A stretch of 64,000 nucleotides of DNA, taken from assembly GCA_947306475.1 (NCBI GenBank), contig CAMZGS010000002.1, forward strand, positions 240,611-304,610. Reading direction: 5' to 3'. The position numbers were made by a program, and so were the translations under genes. Each line of letters begins with the position of its first letter. Position 1 is the first letter of the stretch. The stretch is from an uncultured Comamonas sp. Lineage in GTDB: Bacteria; Pseudomonadota; Gammaproteobacteria; Burkholderiales; Burkholderiaceae_C. Shown here piece after piece: positions 46,082 through 56,176 of the stretch. The notes below the pieces were generated by a model. That model had not been told where the DNA came from. It saw nothing but the letters and a program-made list of their open reading frames with translations, and made no database searches.

Positions 46082-46118
46082 GTAGCTTCTGGCGCTTGCC
46101 GCAAGCACGCCAGAGGTT
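46082..46118 (+). terminator. Terminator-like hairpin after the DUF808 gene, with repeat copy 5
   Basis: tctggcgcttgc pairs with gcaagcacgccaga (two-base bulge), followed by GGTTGTTTCTTT. The left arm contains repeat copy 5, gtagcttctggcgctt (46082-46097). Confidence 0.65.
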
Positions 46119-46208
46119 GTTTCTTTGTACATAAAACTTGCCATCCAGGTAACCTGGGGTAAGCACTGTTGTAAAAAACACTAACAAGCAGTGGAAACCC
46201 CTGGAAAT

Positions 46209-46252
46209 TTGACGCAGAGCAAGTTTTGGCCCCTTGCAGGTAGGCTTAATAT
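46209..46252 (+). promoter_or_regulatory. Putative FNR-type activated promoter of ompW
   Basis: TTGACGCAGAGCAA (46209-46222) matches TTGAT-N4-ATCAA at 8 of 10 positions, and a -10 box TAATAT lies at 46247-46252. The spacing puts the site centre near -43 from the expected transcription start, the place for a class II FNR activator. ompW genes are FNR/ANR-controlled in several proteobacteria, which supports the reading. Confidence 0.55.
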
Positions 46253-46298
46253 GCGTTACGGGGGCCGTCCCCGGACATAACTCTCAAGTGTTTCCATC

Positions 46299-46928
46299 AT
46301 GATGAAAAAGACTCTGCTGGCAGTTGCTGCCCTGTGTGCCCTGACTTCCGGCGCTGCCATGGCGCAACAGCAAGACGGTAAGTGGCAAATCCGCGCCCGT
46401 GCTGTGAACATTGATTTCCACAATGGTGGTGCCGCGAACGCTGCCTTGGGTGTGAACGTGAAGGACAAGGTTATTCCTGAAGTGGATATCTCTTACTTCT
46501 TCACCCCCAATATCGCTGCCGAGCTGATTCTGACCTATCCCCAGAAGCTGGACGTGCGTGCTCTGGGTGCAAAGATTGGTACTTTGAAGGCACTGCCTCC
46601 CACGCTGACGTTGCAGTACCACTTCACCAACTTTGGTGCCTTTAAGCCTTATGTGGGGGCTGGTGTCAACTACACCCGTTTCTCCAGCGTGAAGGACAAC
46701 GGTGTTGTCAGCACCGTGGTTCCTGGTGCTGAGTGGGACGTGAAGCGCAACAGCTGGGGTGGCGCATTGCAAGTTGGTTTCGACTATGCGCTGGACAAGA
46801 ACTGGTCGATCAACTTTGACGTGAAGAAGGTCTATATGGACACCAAGGTGAGCGTGGGTGGCGGCTCCGTTGGCAAGCTGAAGCTGAACCCCGTGCTGGT
46901 CGGTGTGGGCGTTGGCTACCGCTTCTAA
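46299..46928 (+). CDS. ompW: OmpW-family outer membrane protein
   Basis: A 209-residue protein with a Sec signal (LLAVAALCALTSGAAMA) and an eight-strand barrel pattern ending in a C-terminal Phe (GVGYRF), as needed for outer-membrane insertion. PEVDISYFFTPNIAAELILT and FKPYVGAGVNYTRF are OmpW hallmarks. It forms a small channel for hydrophobic compounds and is often induced in low oxygen. Two adjacent ATG codons (46299, 46302) could start it. It is a single-gene unit with its own promoter and terminator. Confidence 0.95.
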   Translation: MMKKTLLAVAALCALTSGAAMAQQQDGKWQIRARAVNIDFHNGGAANAALGVNVKDKVIPEVDISYFFTPNIAAELILTYPQKLDVRALGAKIGTLKALPPTLTLQYHFTNFGAFKPYVGAGVNYTRFSSVKDNGVVSTVVPGAEWDVKRNSWGGALQVGFDYALDKNWSINFDVKKVYMDTKVSVGGGSVGKLKLNPVLVGVGVGYRF

Positions 46929-46964
46929 CTGACCAGGTCAGACAGACTGCTTACTCCAAGCAAG

Positions 46965-46992
46965 AACGCCACCCGCAAGGGTGGCGTTTTTT
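46965..46992 (+). terminator. ompW terminator
   Basis: Perfect 10-bp stem aacgccaccc/gggtggcgtt with loop gcaa, running into six T (46987-46992). Confidence 0.9.
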
Positions 46993-47072
46993 GTAGCAGC
47001 TTGCGCTTGTGTGCTGGGGACTTTCAGCGTATTTGCCTCTGAAAGTCCCGCCAGGCAAGCGCTGGCTGCTAT
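46993..47072. repeat. Two inverted copies (6 and 7) of the dispersed repeat around a hairpin
   Basis: Copy 6, gtagcagcttgcgctt (46993-47008), and reverse copy 7 (47057-47072) flank a perfect 11-bp stem gggactttcag (47017-47027)/ctgaaagtccc (47039-47049). The two copies pair with each other, so the whole 80-bp element folds into one long arm. It ends 9 bp before the metY stop codon and lies between convergent genes, where it could terminate both. Confidence 0.75.
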
Positions 47073-47080
47073 TTTTATTT

Positions 47081-48367
47081 TCAGACCGCGTCCAGGGCGC
47101 GGTTGAGGTCTTCCAGCAGATCGTCGATGTGCTCGATGCCGATCGACAGACGCACCATGCCTTCGGTCACACCGGCCTTGGCCAGCTCTTCGGCGTTGAG
47201 CTGGCGGTGCGTGGTGGAAGCCGGGTGGGTGGCCAGCGATTTGGCATCACCAATGTTCACCAGGCGCAGGAACAGTTGCAGCGCATCCAGGAAGCGTGCA
47301 CCGGCAGCGCGTGCGTCTTCGCCCGGGGCGGTCTTCAGGCTGAACGACAGGATGCCCGAGGCCTTGCCGCCCATCTGGCGCTGTACCAGGGCGTGGTCGG
47401 GGTGGTCGGGCAGGCCGGCGTAGCGCACCCATTCGACCTTGGGATGTTTTTGCAGGGTTTCGGCAATCTTCTGGGCGTTGGCGCAGATGCGGTCCATGCG
47501 CAGCGGCAGGGTTTCGATGCCTTGCAGCGTGGCCCAGGCGTTGAAGGGCGAGAGCGCGGCGCCCATGTTGCGCAGCGGCACCACGCGTGCGCGGGCGATG
47601 TAGGCGGCGGCGCCCAGGGCCTCGGTATAGACCACGCCGTGGTAGCTGACGTCGGGTTCATTCAGGCGCTTGAAGCGTTCCTTGTGCTCGGCCCAGGGGA
47701 ATTTGCCGCTATCGACGATGATGCCGCCGATGCTGTTGCCGTGGCCGTTCATGTACTTGGTCAGGGCATGCACCACGATGTCGGCGCCGTGCTCGAAGGG
47801 GCGGAACAGGTAGGGGCTGGGGACGGTGTTGTCCACGATCAGCGGCACGCCGTGGGCGTGGGCCACGTCGGCCAGGGCACGGATGTCGGTCACGTTGCCC
47901 AGGGGGTTGCCGATGGATTCGCAGAACACGGCCTTGGTGCGTGCATCGATCAGCTTGGCAAAGCTGGCCGGATCGCGCGGATCGGCAAAGCGCACTTCAA
48001 TGCCTTGCTGGGGGAAGGTGTGGGCAAACAGGTTGTAGGTGCCGCCGTACAGGGTGCTGGCCGAGACGATGTTGTCGCCCGCTTCGGCGATGGTCTGGAT
48101 GGCGGCGGTGATGGCGGCCATGCCCGAAGCCACGGCCAGCGCGCCAACCCCACCTTCCATGGCGGCCACGCGCTGCTCCAGTACGTCGGTGGTGGGGTTC
48201 ATGATGCGGGTGTAGATGTTGCCGGCCACTTTCAGGTCGAACAGATCGGCACCGTGCTGGGCGTTGTCGAAGGTGTAGGACGTGGTCTGGTACAGCGGCA
48301 CGGCGGCAGAGCGGGTGGTGGGCTCGGCCTTGTAGCCAGCGTGTACGGCCAGGGTTTCAATGCGCAT
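47081..48367 (-). CDS. metY: O-acetylhomoserine sulfhydrylase family enzyme (MetY)
   Basis: A 428-residue PLP enzyme of the Cys/Met metabolism family. It has YTRIMNPTTDVLEQRVAAME, the PLP-lysine segment VVHALTKYMNGHGN, and a length and insert pattern of MetY rather than MetB/MetZ. It makes homocysteine from O-acetylhomoserine and sulfide. ATG 48367 (RIETLAVHAGY) gives the family start; the open frame upstream reads into the suf terminator. I saw no SAM riboswitch in the short leader. Confidence 0.92.
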   Translation of the reverse strand: MRIETLAVHAGYKAEPTTRSAAVPLYQTTSYTFDNAQHGADLFDLKVAGNIYTRIMNPTTDVLEQRVAAMEGGVGALAVASGMAAITAAIQTIAEAGDNIVSASTLYGGTYNLFAHTFPQQGIEVRFADPRDPASFAKLIDARTKAVFCESIGNPLGNVTDIRALADVAHAHGVPLIVDNTVPSPYLFRPFEHGADIVVHALTKYMNGHGNSIGGIIVDSGKFPWAEHKERFKRLNEPDVSYHGVVYTEALGAAAYIARARVVPLRNMGAALSPFNAWATLQGIETLPLRMDRICANAQKIAETLQKHPKVEWVRYAGLPDHPDHALVQRQMGGKASGILSFSLKTAPGEDARAAGARFLDALQLFLRLVNIGDAKSLATHPASTTHRQLNAEELAKAGVTEGMVRLSIGIEHIDDLLEDLNRALDAV

Positions 48368-48403
48368 GGGTAGTCTCCAAAGTAAAGGCAGATGGCGTTC
48401 ACG

Positions 48404-48444
48404 AAAAAACGCCGGGCAGGCCGCATTGTGCAGTCTGCCCGGCG
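48404..48444 (-). terminator. Terminator of the suf operon
   Basis: On the minus strand, cgccgggcag pairs with ctgcccggcg (48410-48419 and 48435-48444, perfect 10 bp) and is followed by six T (48409-48404). It lies 31 bp after sufT and 37 bp before metY, so metY probably has its own promoter or receives readthrough. Confidence 0.85.
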
Positions 48445-48474
48445 TGGTTGGTGGCAAAAGCTTAAGCCTGCGGC

Positions 48475-49029
48475 TTATAAGCCGAGGGTGAGCTGAGCCT
48501 CCTCACTCATCATGTCCCGGTTCCACGGGGGATCGAAGACCAGGTTGACGGTGATGTCCTGCACACGCGGCAGGGCCAGCACCTTGTCGCACACCTCGTT
48601 GGCAATGGCCTCACCCATGCCGCAGCCGGGGGCGGTGAGCGTCATGTCGATGGTCACGCGCACGTCGCCGCTGGCGTCGATGGGTTCGACCTCGCAGTGG
48701 TAGATCAGGCCCAGGTCAACGATGTTGACCGGGATTTCCGGGTCGTAGCAGGTGCGCAGGGTCTGCCAGATCAGGGGCTTGACGTCGTCGGTCGTGACAT
48801 CCTGGGGGATGGCGATGGATTCGGGCGGTTCCTTGCCGATGGCATCGGCATCGGCCCCCTTGAGGCGCACCAGCTGTCCATCGACCACCAGGGTGAAGGA
48901 GCTGCCCAGCGCCTGGGTGATCTGGGCGAGCTGGCCCGCCTGCAATTCCAGGGGCTGGCCGCTGGGGATGGTTTCCACGGTCACGGCGCGGCGCACCAGG
49001 ACGTCTTCGCGTTGGCGGCGGTTCATCAT
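48475..49029 (-). CDS. sufT: Fe-S assembly factor SufT
   Basis: A 184-residue protein. The C-terminal ~100 residues are a MIP18/DUF59 domain (LRTCYDPEIPVNIVDLGLIY, TLTAPGCGMGE, VFDPPWNRDMMSEEA), and the N-terminal part matches the SufT extension (VETIPSGQPLEL). SufT helps mature some Fe-S proteins under high demand. The start ATG overlaps the sufU stop, so the two are coupled. It ends the suf operon. Confidence 0.93.
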   Translation of the reverse strand: MMNRRQREDVLVRRAVTVETIPSGQPLELQAGQLAQITQALGSSFTLVVDGQLVRLKGADADAIGKEPPESIAIPQDVTTDDVKPLIWQTLRTCYDPEIPVNIVDLGLIYHCEVEPIDASGDVRVTIDMTLTAPGCGMGEAIANEVCDKVLALPRVQDITVNLVFDPPWNRDMMSEEAQLTLGL

Positions 49030-49517
49030 GCGGCGCCTCCGACGGCCTGGGAGGGGTTTTCCGTGCCGTCTTCGGTGCTGGCGGCTTCCTGGTTGCCGGC
49101 GATGGCATGCATCAGCGCGTGCCAGCCCAGCAGGGCGCATTTGATGCGGCTGGGGTACTGGCGCACTCCGGCCAGGCTCACCAGCTTGCCCAGGGGGGCT
49201 TCTTCGGGGGCTTCCTCGCCCGTCAGCACGGCGCGGAAGTGTTGCTGCAGCTCCTGCGCCAGGGCCACATCCTTGCCTTTGACGGCTTCGGTCATCATGG
49301 ACGTGGAGGCCATGCAGATGGCACAGCCCTGGCCGCTGAAGCGGATGTCCTGCACGGTGTTGCCGTCAATGTTCAGCTCCACGGCCACGCGGTCGCCGCA
49401 GGAGGGGTTGGTGCCTTGGGCTTGGTGGGTTGGGTGCTCCAGGTGGCCGAAGTTGCGCGGGGCACGTTTGTGCTCCAGCACCACTTCCTGGTAAAGATCG
49501 TTTTCAGCAGAGCTCAT
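49026..49517 (-). CDS. sufU: SufU-type Fe-S scaffold or sulfur-relay protein
   Basis: A 163-residue NifU/IscU-like protein of the SufU subgroup. Metal-binding residues are in NPSCGDRV, GQGCAICMAST and RIKCALLGWHAL, with the ~18-residue insert between the second and third cysteine motifs that marks SufU. In firmicutes, SufU takes sulfur from SufS through its zinc site. The start overlaps the sufS stop by 4 bp. A SufU-type partner rather than SufE is notable for a betaproteobacterium. Confidence 0.93.
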   Translation of the reverse strand: MSSAENDLYQEVVLEHKRAPRNFGHLEHPTHQAQGTNPSCGDRVAVELNIDGNTVQDIRFSGQGCAICMASTSMMTEAVKGKDVALAQELQQHFRAVLTGEEAPEEAPLGKLVSLAGVRQYPSRIKCALLGWHALMHAIAGNQEAASTEDGTENPSQAVGGAA

Positions 49518-50767
49518 CGCAAAACTTTCAAGGCATGGGCTACGCCGTCGATCAGGCGGCGTACCTCGTCGGGGGTGTTGTACAGGGCAAAGGACGCCCG
49601 GGTCGTGGGACCGTGGCCCAGGTGGTTGTGCAGGGGTTCGGCGCAGTGGTGGCCGGTGCGCACTGCCACGCCACGCTCATCCAGCAGGGTGCCAATGTCG
49701 TGCGGGTGCACATCCTGCACCACAAAGGAAACCAGCGCTGCCTGTGTGGCCTGTGGGGCAAAGACGGTGACGCCTTCCAGCGCCTGCAGGCCAGCAACCG
49801 CCTGTGTGCGCAGCTGGTGGATATGGGCATCGATGGCGGCGCGGCCAACCTGTTCGATAAAGCGCGCTGCGGCTGCCAGACCCACGGCACCAGTGACGTT
49901 GGGCGTGCCACCTTCCAGGCGGGTGGGCACGGCGGCGTAGCCGGCACGCTCGTATTCCACCCACTCCACCATGTCGCCGCCCAGGCGCAGGGGATACAGC
50001 AGCTCCAGCGCCTGGCGTCTGCCGGCCAGGGCACCTGTGCCCATGGGGCCGTACATCTTGTGGCCGGAGAAGGCGATGAAGTCGGCATCCAGGCTGCTGA
50101 GGGCCGGCATGGTGTGGCCCACGGCCTGGGCTGCGTCCAGCACCGTCAGCGCACCGGCCTGCTTGGCCAGGGTGAGCATGGCCTCGTAAGGCGGGCGCTC
50201 GCCCGTGGCGTTGGCGCCAGCGGTGATGGCCAGCACGCGCGTCTTCGGGGTGATCAGCGCTTGCAGGTCTTCCAGGTGCACGCTGCCCTGGGTGTCGGGT
50301 TTGAGGATGCGCAGCCTGGCGCCAGTCATGCGCGCTGCCTGTTGCCAGGGCACCAGATTGGCGTGGTGCTCCAGACCGCTGACGATGATTTCATCGCCCG
50401 CGCGCAGCCAGGCCTTGTCCGGGCCGGCGGCCCACAGGCCCTGGGCCACGGTGTTCAGTGCCTCGGTGGTGCCGCTGGTGAAGGCCAGCTCGTGCTCCTT
50501 GCCGGCGCCAAGGAAGGCCTTGAGCGTGCTGCGCGCTTCCTCGAACGCATCGGTGGCGCGCTGGCTCAAGGTGTGCACGCCGCGGTGGATGTTGGCGCGG
50601 TGGTGCTGCTCAAAGTCCAGCATGGCCTGCTGCACGGGCAGCGGGGTGTGCGTGGTGGCGGCATTGTCCAGATAGGCCAGGGGCTGCCCCTTGACCTGCT
50701 GGGCCAGCACCGGAAACAGGCTGCGCAGCAGGGCCGGGTTGCCGATGGGGGAGGGGGTGGCGGTCAT
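49514..50767 (-). CDS. sufS: Cysteine desulfurase SufS
   Basis: A 417-residue class V aminotransferase fold enzyme that removes sulfur from cysteine for Fe-S assembly. YLDNAATTHTP, FSGHKMYGPMGTG (PLP lysine) and VRTGHHCAEPLH (persulfide cysteine) are present and correctly spaced for group II desulfurases. The start overlaps sufD by 4 bp and the stop overlaps sufU, so all three are translationally coupled. Confidence 0.96.
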   Translation of the reverse strand: MTATPSPIGNPALLRSLFPVLAQQVKGQPLAYLDNAATTHTPLPVQQAMLDFEQHHRANIHRGVHTLSQRATDAFEEARSTLKAFLGAGKEHELAFTSGTTEALNTVAQGLWAAGPDKAWLRAGDEIIVSGLEHHANLVPWQQAARMTGARLRILKPDTQGSVHLEDLQALITPKTRVLAITAGANATGERPPYEAMLTLAKQAGALTVLDAAQAVGHTMPALSSLDADFIAFSGHKMYGPMGTGALAGRRQALELLYPLRLGGDMVEWVEYERAGYAAVPTRLEGGTPNVTGAVGLAAAARFIEQVGRAAIDAHIHQLRTQAVAGLQALEGVTVFAPQATQAALVSFVVQDVHPHDIGTLLDERGVAVRTGHHCAEPLHNHLGHGPTTRASFALYNTPDEVRRLIDGVAHALKVLR

Positions 50768-52002
50768 GTGGCCTCCTGCGGGGTGAGCATGGTCTGCTGG
50801 ATGGCCTCGCCCAGCCAGGTGCCTTGCAGCCAGTCCTCCAGCAGGGGGCTGGCGGCGCCGGCGGCTTCCTCTTCACCCTCTGCCTCGGCGGCAGGCAGGG
50901 CACGCTCCAGCAGGGCGCGAGCCATGCCCTCGATGATCAGGCCGCGTGCGGTGGCGGCATCTAGACCACGCTGCTGGGCGTAGAACAGGGCATCGGCAGG
51001 CAGGGCACCCCAGGTGGCGCCGTGCGTGGCCTGTACCTGGTCGTGCAGGATTTCCAGGTGCGGGCGCAGCGTCATGCGCGGCTGGCCATCCAGGGCGATG
51101 CCCCACAGGCGTTGGTGTACGTTGGCGTCGCGCGCGCCGGGGGCGATGAAGGCAAAGCTGTTGCCCACGGTGCGGCTCTTGCCGCTGCCCAGGCCCAGCA
51201 CCTGTACGTGGCTGTCGGTGTCGGGCGCGTTGTGGCGCACCGAGACCTGCTGGTCCACTTGGCGCTGGTGGCTGTTGAGCAGCAGGCCCGCATGGCGCGC
51301 CTGGGCGCCGGGGCCCTGCAGCTGGATGTCGCTGCGCTGCAGCTGGTAGGCGCAGCCGCTGGTGCACAGCGCCTGGTGGTAACGGGCGTTGTCTGCCACT
51401 TCCACGTGCTGCACGTGGGCCAGGCGGTCATCGGCCTGCACATCGGCAATGCGCAGGTGTTGCAACCGGGCGCCAGCGCCCAGGCGGATGTGCATGTGCA
51501 GGTTCTGCGTGATCTGCGTCAGCCCGGCGGCGCGCCGGGCGGTGTGCAGCAGCAGGCAGTGGGCGCCGGGGGCAACGTCCAGCACCAGCAGGGGTGCGTC
51601 CACGGCCAGCTGGGCCAGATGCTGCACGTGCAGGCGCACCGGGCGGCCATCGGTGCTGGCGGCCACCTGGATGCGCAGGCCCTGGCGGCACAGGGCGCGG
51701 TGCGCCCAGGCAAAGGGGGCAGCATCGCCTTGAGGCTGGGGCAGGTCGGCCAGGAGGCTGCGGCGCTGGACGGCGTCCAGCGCGCTCAGGTGCTGGATCT
51801 GCACCTGGGTGGCGCCTTCCTGCACCTGCACGTGCCAGTCGGTGGTGTCCGAGGGGGCAGCGGGCTGCTGCGTGCCCAGCCATTGCTCCAGCGCTGGCGG
51901 GGGCAGGTGGCGGAAGGGCTCGCAGCTGCGGGCAATCCAGCCGTGCGCCTGCAGTTGCTCCCGGGCCTGGGTGATGTCGTCGATTGCGGTGATGTCGCTC
52001 AT
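50764..52002 (-). CDS. sufD: Fe-S scaffold complex protein SufD
   Basis: A 412-residue SufB/SufD-family protein. The beta-helix core includes DTDSHVQVLGLG and VHQRLWGIALDGQPRMTLRP; the C-terminus has QQRGLDAATARGLIIEGMA, close to the SufB ending. SufD forms the SufBC2D scaffold with SufB and SufC. The ATG at 52002 gives the conserved-length protein; the open frame upstream overlaps sufC and is not family-like. It begins 10 bp after sufC. Confidence 0.94.
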   Translation of the reverse strand: MSDITAIDDITQAREQLQAHGWIARSCEPFRHLPPPALEQWLGTQQPAAPSDTTDWHVQVQEGATQVQIQHLSALDAVQRRSLLADLPQPQGDAAPFAWAHRALCRQGLRIQVAASTDGRPVRLHVQHLAQLAVDAPLLVLDVAPGAHCLLLHTARRAAGLTQITQNLHMHIRLGAGARLQHLRIADVQADDRLAHVQHVEVADNARYHQALCTSGCAYQLQRSDIQLQGPGAQARHAGLLLNSHQRQVDQQVSVRHNAPDTDSHVQVLGLGSGKSRTVGNSFAFIAPGARDANVHQRLWGIALDGQPRMTLRPHLEILHDQVQATHGATWGALPADALFYAQQRGLDAATARGLIIEGMARALLERALPAAEAEGEEEAAGAASPLLEDWLQGTWLGEAIQQTMLTPQEAT

Positions 52003-52012
52003 ACCCTGCACC

Positions 52013-52780
52013 TCAAGCGTTTGCGCGGGCAAAACCGGTTTCGGCGATGCTGCGGGCCAGCTCCAGCGTGCCGGTTTCGGCAATGCGGCCCTGATCCAGG
52101 CGCAGCACCTGGTCCGGTTGCAGCGATTCGATCATTTGCAGGTAGTGCGAGACAACGATGAAGGCCGTGCCCTGGGCGCGCATGCGCTGCACCAGTTCCA
52201 CCACGGCGCGCACGCCATCGACGTCCAGGCCGGAGTCGATTTCATCGAGCAGGGCGATGCGTGGCTTGAGCAGCGTCAGCTGCAGCAGCTCGTTGCGCTT
52301 GCGCTCGCCGCCGGAGAAGCCCTCGTTGACCGGGCGGCTCAGCATGGCAGCGGGCATGCCCAGCTCCTTGGCGCCCTGCTTGGCGCTGGAGAGGAAGTCG
52401 AACGCATCCAGCGGTTCTTCGCCACGCGATTCGCGCACCGCGTTCAGCGCAGTACGGATGAACAGGTTGTTCTTGACGCCGGGAATGTCCGGAGGCGACT
52501 GGAAGGACAGGAAAAAGCCGGCGCGGGCGCGCTCATGGGCGGGCAGTTGCACCAGATCCACCGGGTTGTCCGTGCCCAGCAGTGCCTGACCGTGCACGAT
52601 GTTGTACAGGGGGTGGCCGGCCAGGGCCATGCCCAGCGTGCTCTTGCCGCTGCCGTTGGCACCCATCAGCACCACCAGGCTGCCGGGCTGCACATCCAGC
52701 GAGACCGATTGCAGCACGGTGCGCTCGCCAATGTCCACGCGCAGATCACGTACTTGTAGAACAGGGGTGGTTGTGGTCAT
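52013..52780 (-). CDS. sufC: Fe-S scaffold ATPase SufC
   Basis: A 255-residue ABC-type ATPase: Walker A LMGANGSGKSTLGMAL, signature GFSGGERKRNELLQL, Walker B with IALLDEIDSGLD, and the VVSHYLQM H-loop. SufC drives conformational change of the SufB-SufD scaffold. The gene follows sufB after 91 bp, the only sizeable gap inside the operon. Confidence 0.96.
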   Translation of the reverse strand: MTTTTPVLQVRDLRVDIGERTVLQSVSLDVQPGSLVVLMGANGSGKSTLGMALAGHPLYNIVHGQALLGTDNPVDLVQLPAHERARAGFFLSFQSPPDIPGVKNNLFIRTALNAVRESRGEEPLDAFDFLSSAKQGAKELGMPAAMLSRPVNEGFSGGERKRNELLQLTLLKPRIALLDEIDSGLDVDGVRAVVELVQRMRAQGTAFIVVSHYLQMIESLQPDQVLRLDQGRIAETGTLELARSIAETGFARANA

Positions 52781-52871
52781 AAAACGTCCTAGTCTTGAAT
52801 CTAATAATTTTGTAGCTGTTACCGACCGCCCAGTAAGGGTTTGAGCGGTATTTGATGCTGAATTCTTGTGC

Positions 52872-54359
<1,488 letters not shown>

Positions 54360-54497
54360 GAAGTTGCTGGTGGTTGGTTGCACGTTTCTATCTTGTGTAT
54401 TTTTTGGTCATCTGTGGCAAAGCGCCAGGGAGCCCGCACTCTGCCTATGGAGATCGAAGGCGTGACTGTAAACGCCATTTGTCAGGCTTAAAAAAAG

Positions 54498-54513
54498 ATA
54501 GCTTAAAGCGCTT
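54498..54513 (+). repeat. Dispersed 16-bp repeat, copy 8
   Basis: atagcttaaagcgctt, in the 308-bp gap between divergent sufB and the dioxygenase gene. The rest of that gap shows no gene; both promoters should lie here but I could not place them. Confidence 0.7.
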
Positions 54514-54667
54514 AATTCAAAAGGGGTTAACTCTTATTCCGCTTGAAAAATTAAAAAATCGCCCTCCAGTTTTTGTCAAAGGCAGCGGCTGCGCCGGCCG
54601 GCAGTGCGCAAAATTTCGGGTGCCAAGGGCGCCACAGCGGCCTGCCAGGAGTAAGCTGCGCGGCCTT

Positions 54668-55453
54668 ATGGCCTACATCATCATCCCCCCGACCTACCAC
54701 AGTCCCGCACAGGTCAGCGCGCAGCTGCGCACCCACGGCTATGCGGTTTTGGATCCCCAGGGCACGGCCACGTGGCTGGGCTGCACGCTGGCCGAGCTGC
54801 AGGCCCTGGCCGGCGATTGGCAGGACCTGCCGCCCGACACGTTTCTGCGCGATGGCGGGCGCTACCGCTTTCGTCGCCACGCCAGCTTCATCGTGCAGGG
54901 TGATCAGGTGCAGTTGCAGCCGCACCGCGCGCACTGGCAGCCGCTGGACTACAACGCCCTGCACGGCGGCATGCAGCGCTGGTTTGCGCCCATGCAGGAT
55001 GCCACGGTGCAAAGCCCGGTCTGGCAGCGCCTGGTGGCGCGTCTGGCGCAGCTGTCGCAGTCGCTGTTTGCCGCTGAGGAGCCTGGGCAGCCGTGCTACG
55101 TTGAGGCGCACCAGTTCCGCATCGACACTGCCACCGGCATTGGCCGGCCCACGCCCGAGGGGGCGCACCGCGATGGGGTGGATCTGGTGGCCGTGTTCCT
55201 GGTGGGGCGCCAGGGTGTCAAGGGCGGCGAGACGCGTGTCTTTGAAGCGCATGCCCCGCAAGGGCTGCGCTTCACCCTGGAGCAGCCGTGGTCGCTGATG
55301 CTGCTGGACGATGCGCGCATGGTGCATGAAACCACCCCCATCCAGCCTGCCGTGCCCGAGCAGCCCGGCCAGCGCGACACCCTGGTTGTGACCTGCCGCC
55401 GTGGCAGCTTCCTGCAAGCGCCGGTGGACGAGGCCGCCAGCCGCCGGGAATAA
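54668..55453 (+). CDS. 2OG-Fe dioxygenase family protein
   Basis: A 261-residue protein of the bacterial 2OG-Fe dioxygenase family (BsmA-type). The iron triad is visible: GAHRDGVDLVAVFLVGR gives HxD and MVHETTPI gives the distal His; the final RDTLVVTCRR Arg likely holds 2-oxoglutarate. Substrate unknown; relatives hydroxylate free amino acids. ATG 54668 gives a family-like start (YIIIPPTYHS). The frame is open further upstream but lacks similarity there. Confidence 0.85.
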   Translation: MAYIIIPPTYHSPAQVSAQLRTHGYAVLDPQGTATWLGCTLAELQALAGDWQDLPPDTFLRDGGRYRFRRHASFIVQGDQVQLQPHRAHWQPLDYNALHGGMQRWFAPMQDATVQSPVWQRLVARLAQLSQSLFAAEEPGQPCYVEAHQFRIDTATGIGRPTPEGAHRDGVDLVAVFLVGRQGVKGGETRVFEAHAPQGLRFTLEQPWSLMLLDDARMVHETTPIQPAVPEQPGQRDTLVVTCRRGSFLQAPVDEAASRRE

Positions 55454-55498
55454 AAAACGGCGTGTTGTGCCTTTTTGGGTAATCGCGCCAGCTTTGGC

Positions 55499-55517
55499 CC
55501 TATGCTAGGGGCATAGG
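55499..55517 (+). promoter_or_regulatory. Inverted repeat upstream of the universal stress gene
   Basis: cctatgc-taggg-gcatagg, a perfect 7-bp dyad 28 bp before the uspA-family ATG. It may be an operator or a leader hairpin near the ribosome binding site; the protein involved is unknown. Confidence 0.4.
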
Positions 55518-55544
55518 TGTTTCTCTTTAGGAAGGAGTGATTTC

Positions 55545-55982
55545 ATGTTCAAACACATTCTGGTACCCGTGGACGGTTCGGCCACTTCCATGCAGGCAGT
55601 CAGCAAGGCCGCCGGTCTGGCCAAGGCCTTTGGCAGCGATGTGACTGCGGTATATGTGCTCGATCCCTATCCCTTCACCGGCGTGGGTGCCGACTTTGCC
55701 TACGGCCAGGCCCAGTACCTGAGCGCCGCCACCGCCGAGGCCAACAAGGCCCTGGAAGACGTCAAGAAGCTGCTGGACGAAGCGGGCGTGACCTCCAAGA
55801 CCCTGGTGGGCGAGGGCCATGCCATTCACGAAGGCATCGTGCGCGTGGGCGAGAGCGTGGGCGCCGACCTGATCGTCATGGGCTCGCACGGTCGCCGTGG
55901 TCTGGAAAAGCTGGTGCTGGGCAGCGTCGCTCAGCGCGTGCTCCAGGCTGCACGCATCCCGGTGCTGGTGGTGCGCGGCTAA
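55545..55982 (+). CDS. UspA-family universal stress protein
   Basis: A 145-residue single-domain Usp. It starts FKHILVPVDGSATS and ends with the ATP-binding loop MGSHGRRGLEKLVLGSVAQ (G-x2-G-x9-GS), so it is likely the nucleotide-binding type. Such proteins aid survival under starvation, oxidative or low-oxygen stress. AGGAAGGAGTG gives a strong ribosome binding site. Single-gene unit with a strong terminator. Confidence 0.95.
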   Translation: MFKHILVPVDGSATSMQAVSKAAGLAKAFGSDVTAVYVLDPYPFTGVGADFAYGQAQYLSAATAEANKALEDVKKLLDEAGVTSKTLVGEGHAIHEGIVRVGESVGADLIVMGSHGRRGLEKLVLGSVAQRVLQAARIPVLVVRG

Positions 55983-55999
55983 GTCTGTTATTGATAAAG

Positions 56000-56084
56000 G
56001 AGCGGCTGGCGCTTACCAGCAGGCGATTTCAGCATGTTTTCTAGCTGAAAATGCCTGCTGGTAAGCGCCAGCCGCTCTTTTTTT
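56000..56084 (+). terminator. Very long hairpin terminator after the universal stress gene
   Basis: A perfect 25-bp stem (56000-56024 with 56053-56077), a second inner stem (atttcagc with gctgaaaat, one bulge), then seven T (56078-56084). The stem contains agcggctggcgctt, resembling the dispersed 16-bp repeat family. Confidence 0.9.
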
Positions 56085-56176
56085 AGGAGAAGTTGGTCGC
56101 GTGCCATTGCAGACAGGCATGGCCCGACAAAGGCCTGCGCTACCATCATCGGCTTGTTTCTGATGGTGGTTGACCT

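Noticed and set aside
48368..48474. Possible SAM or other methionine riboswitch before metY
   Set aside because: The leader is short and its only strong structure is the suf terminator; no riboswitch core is visible.
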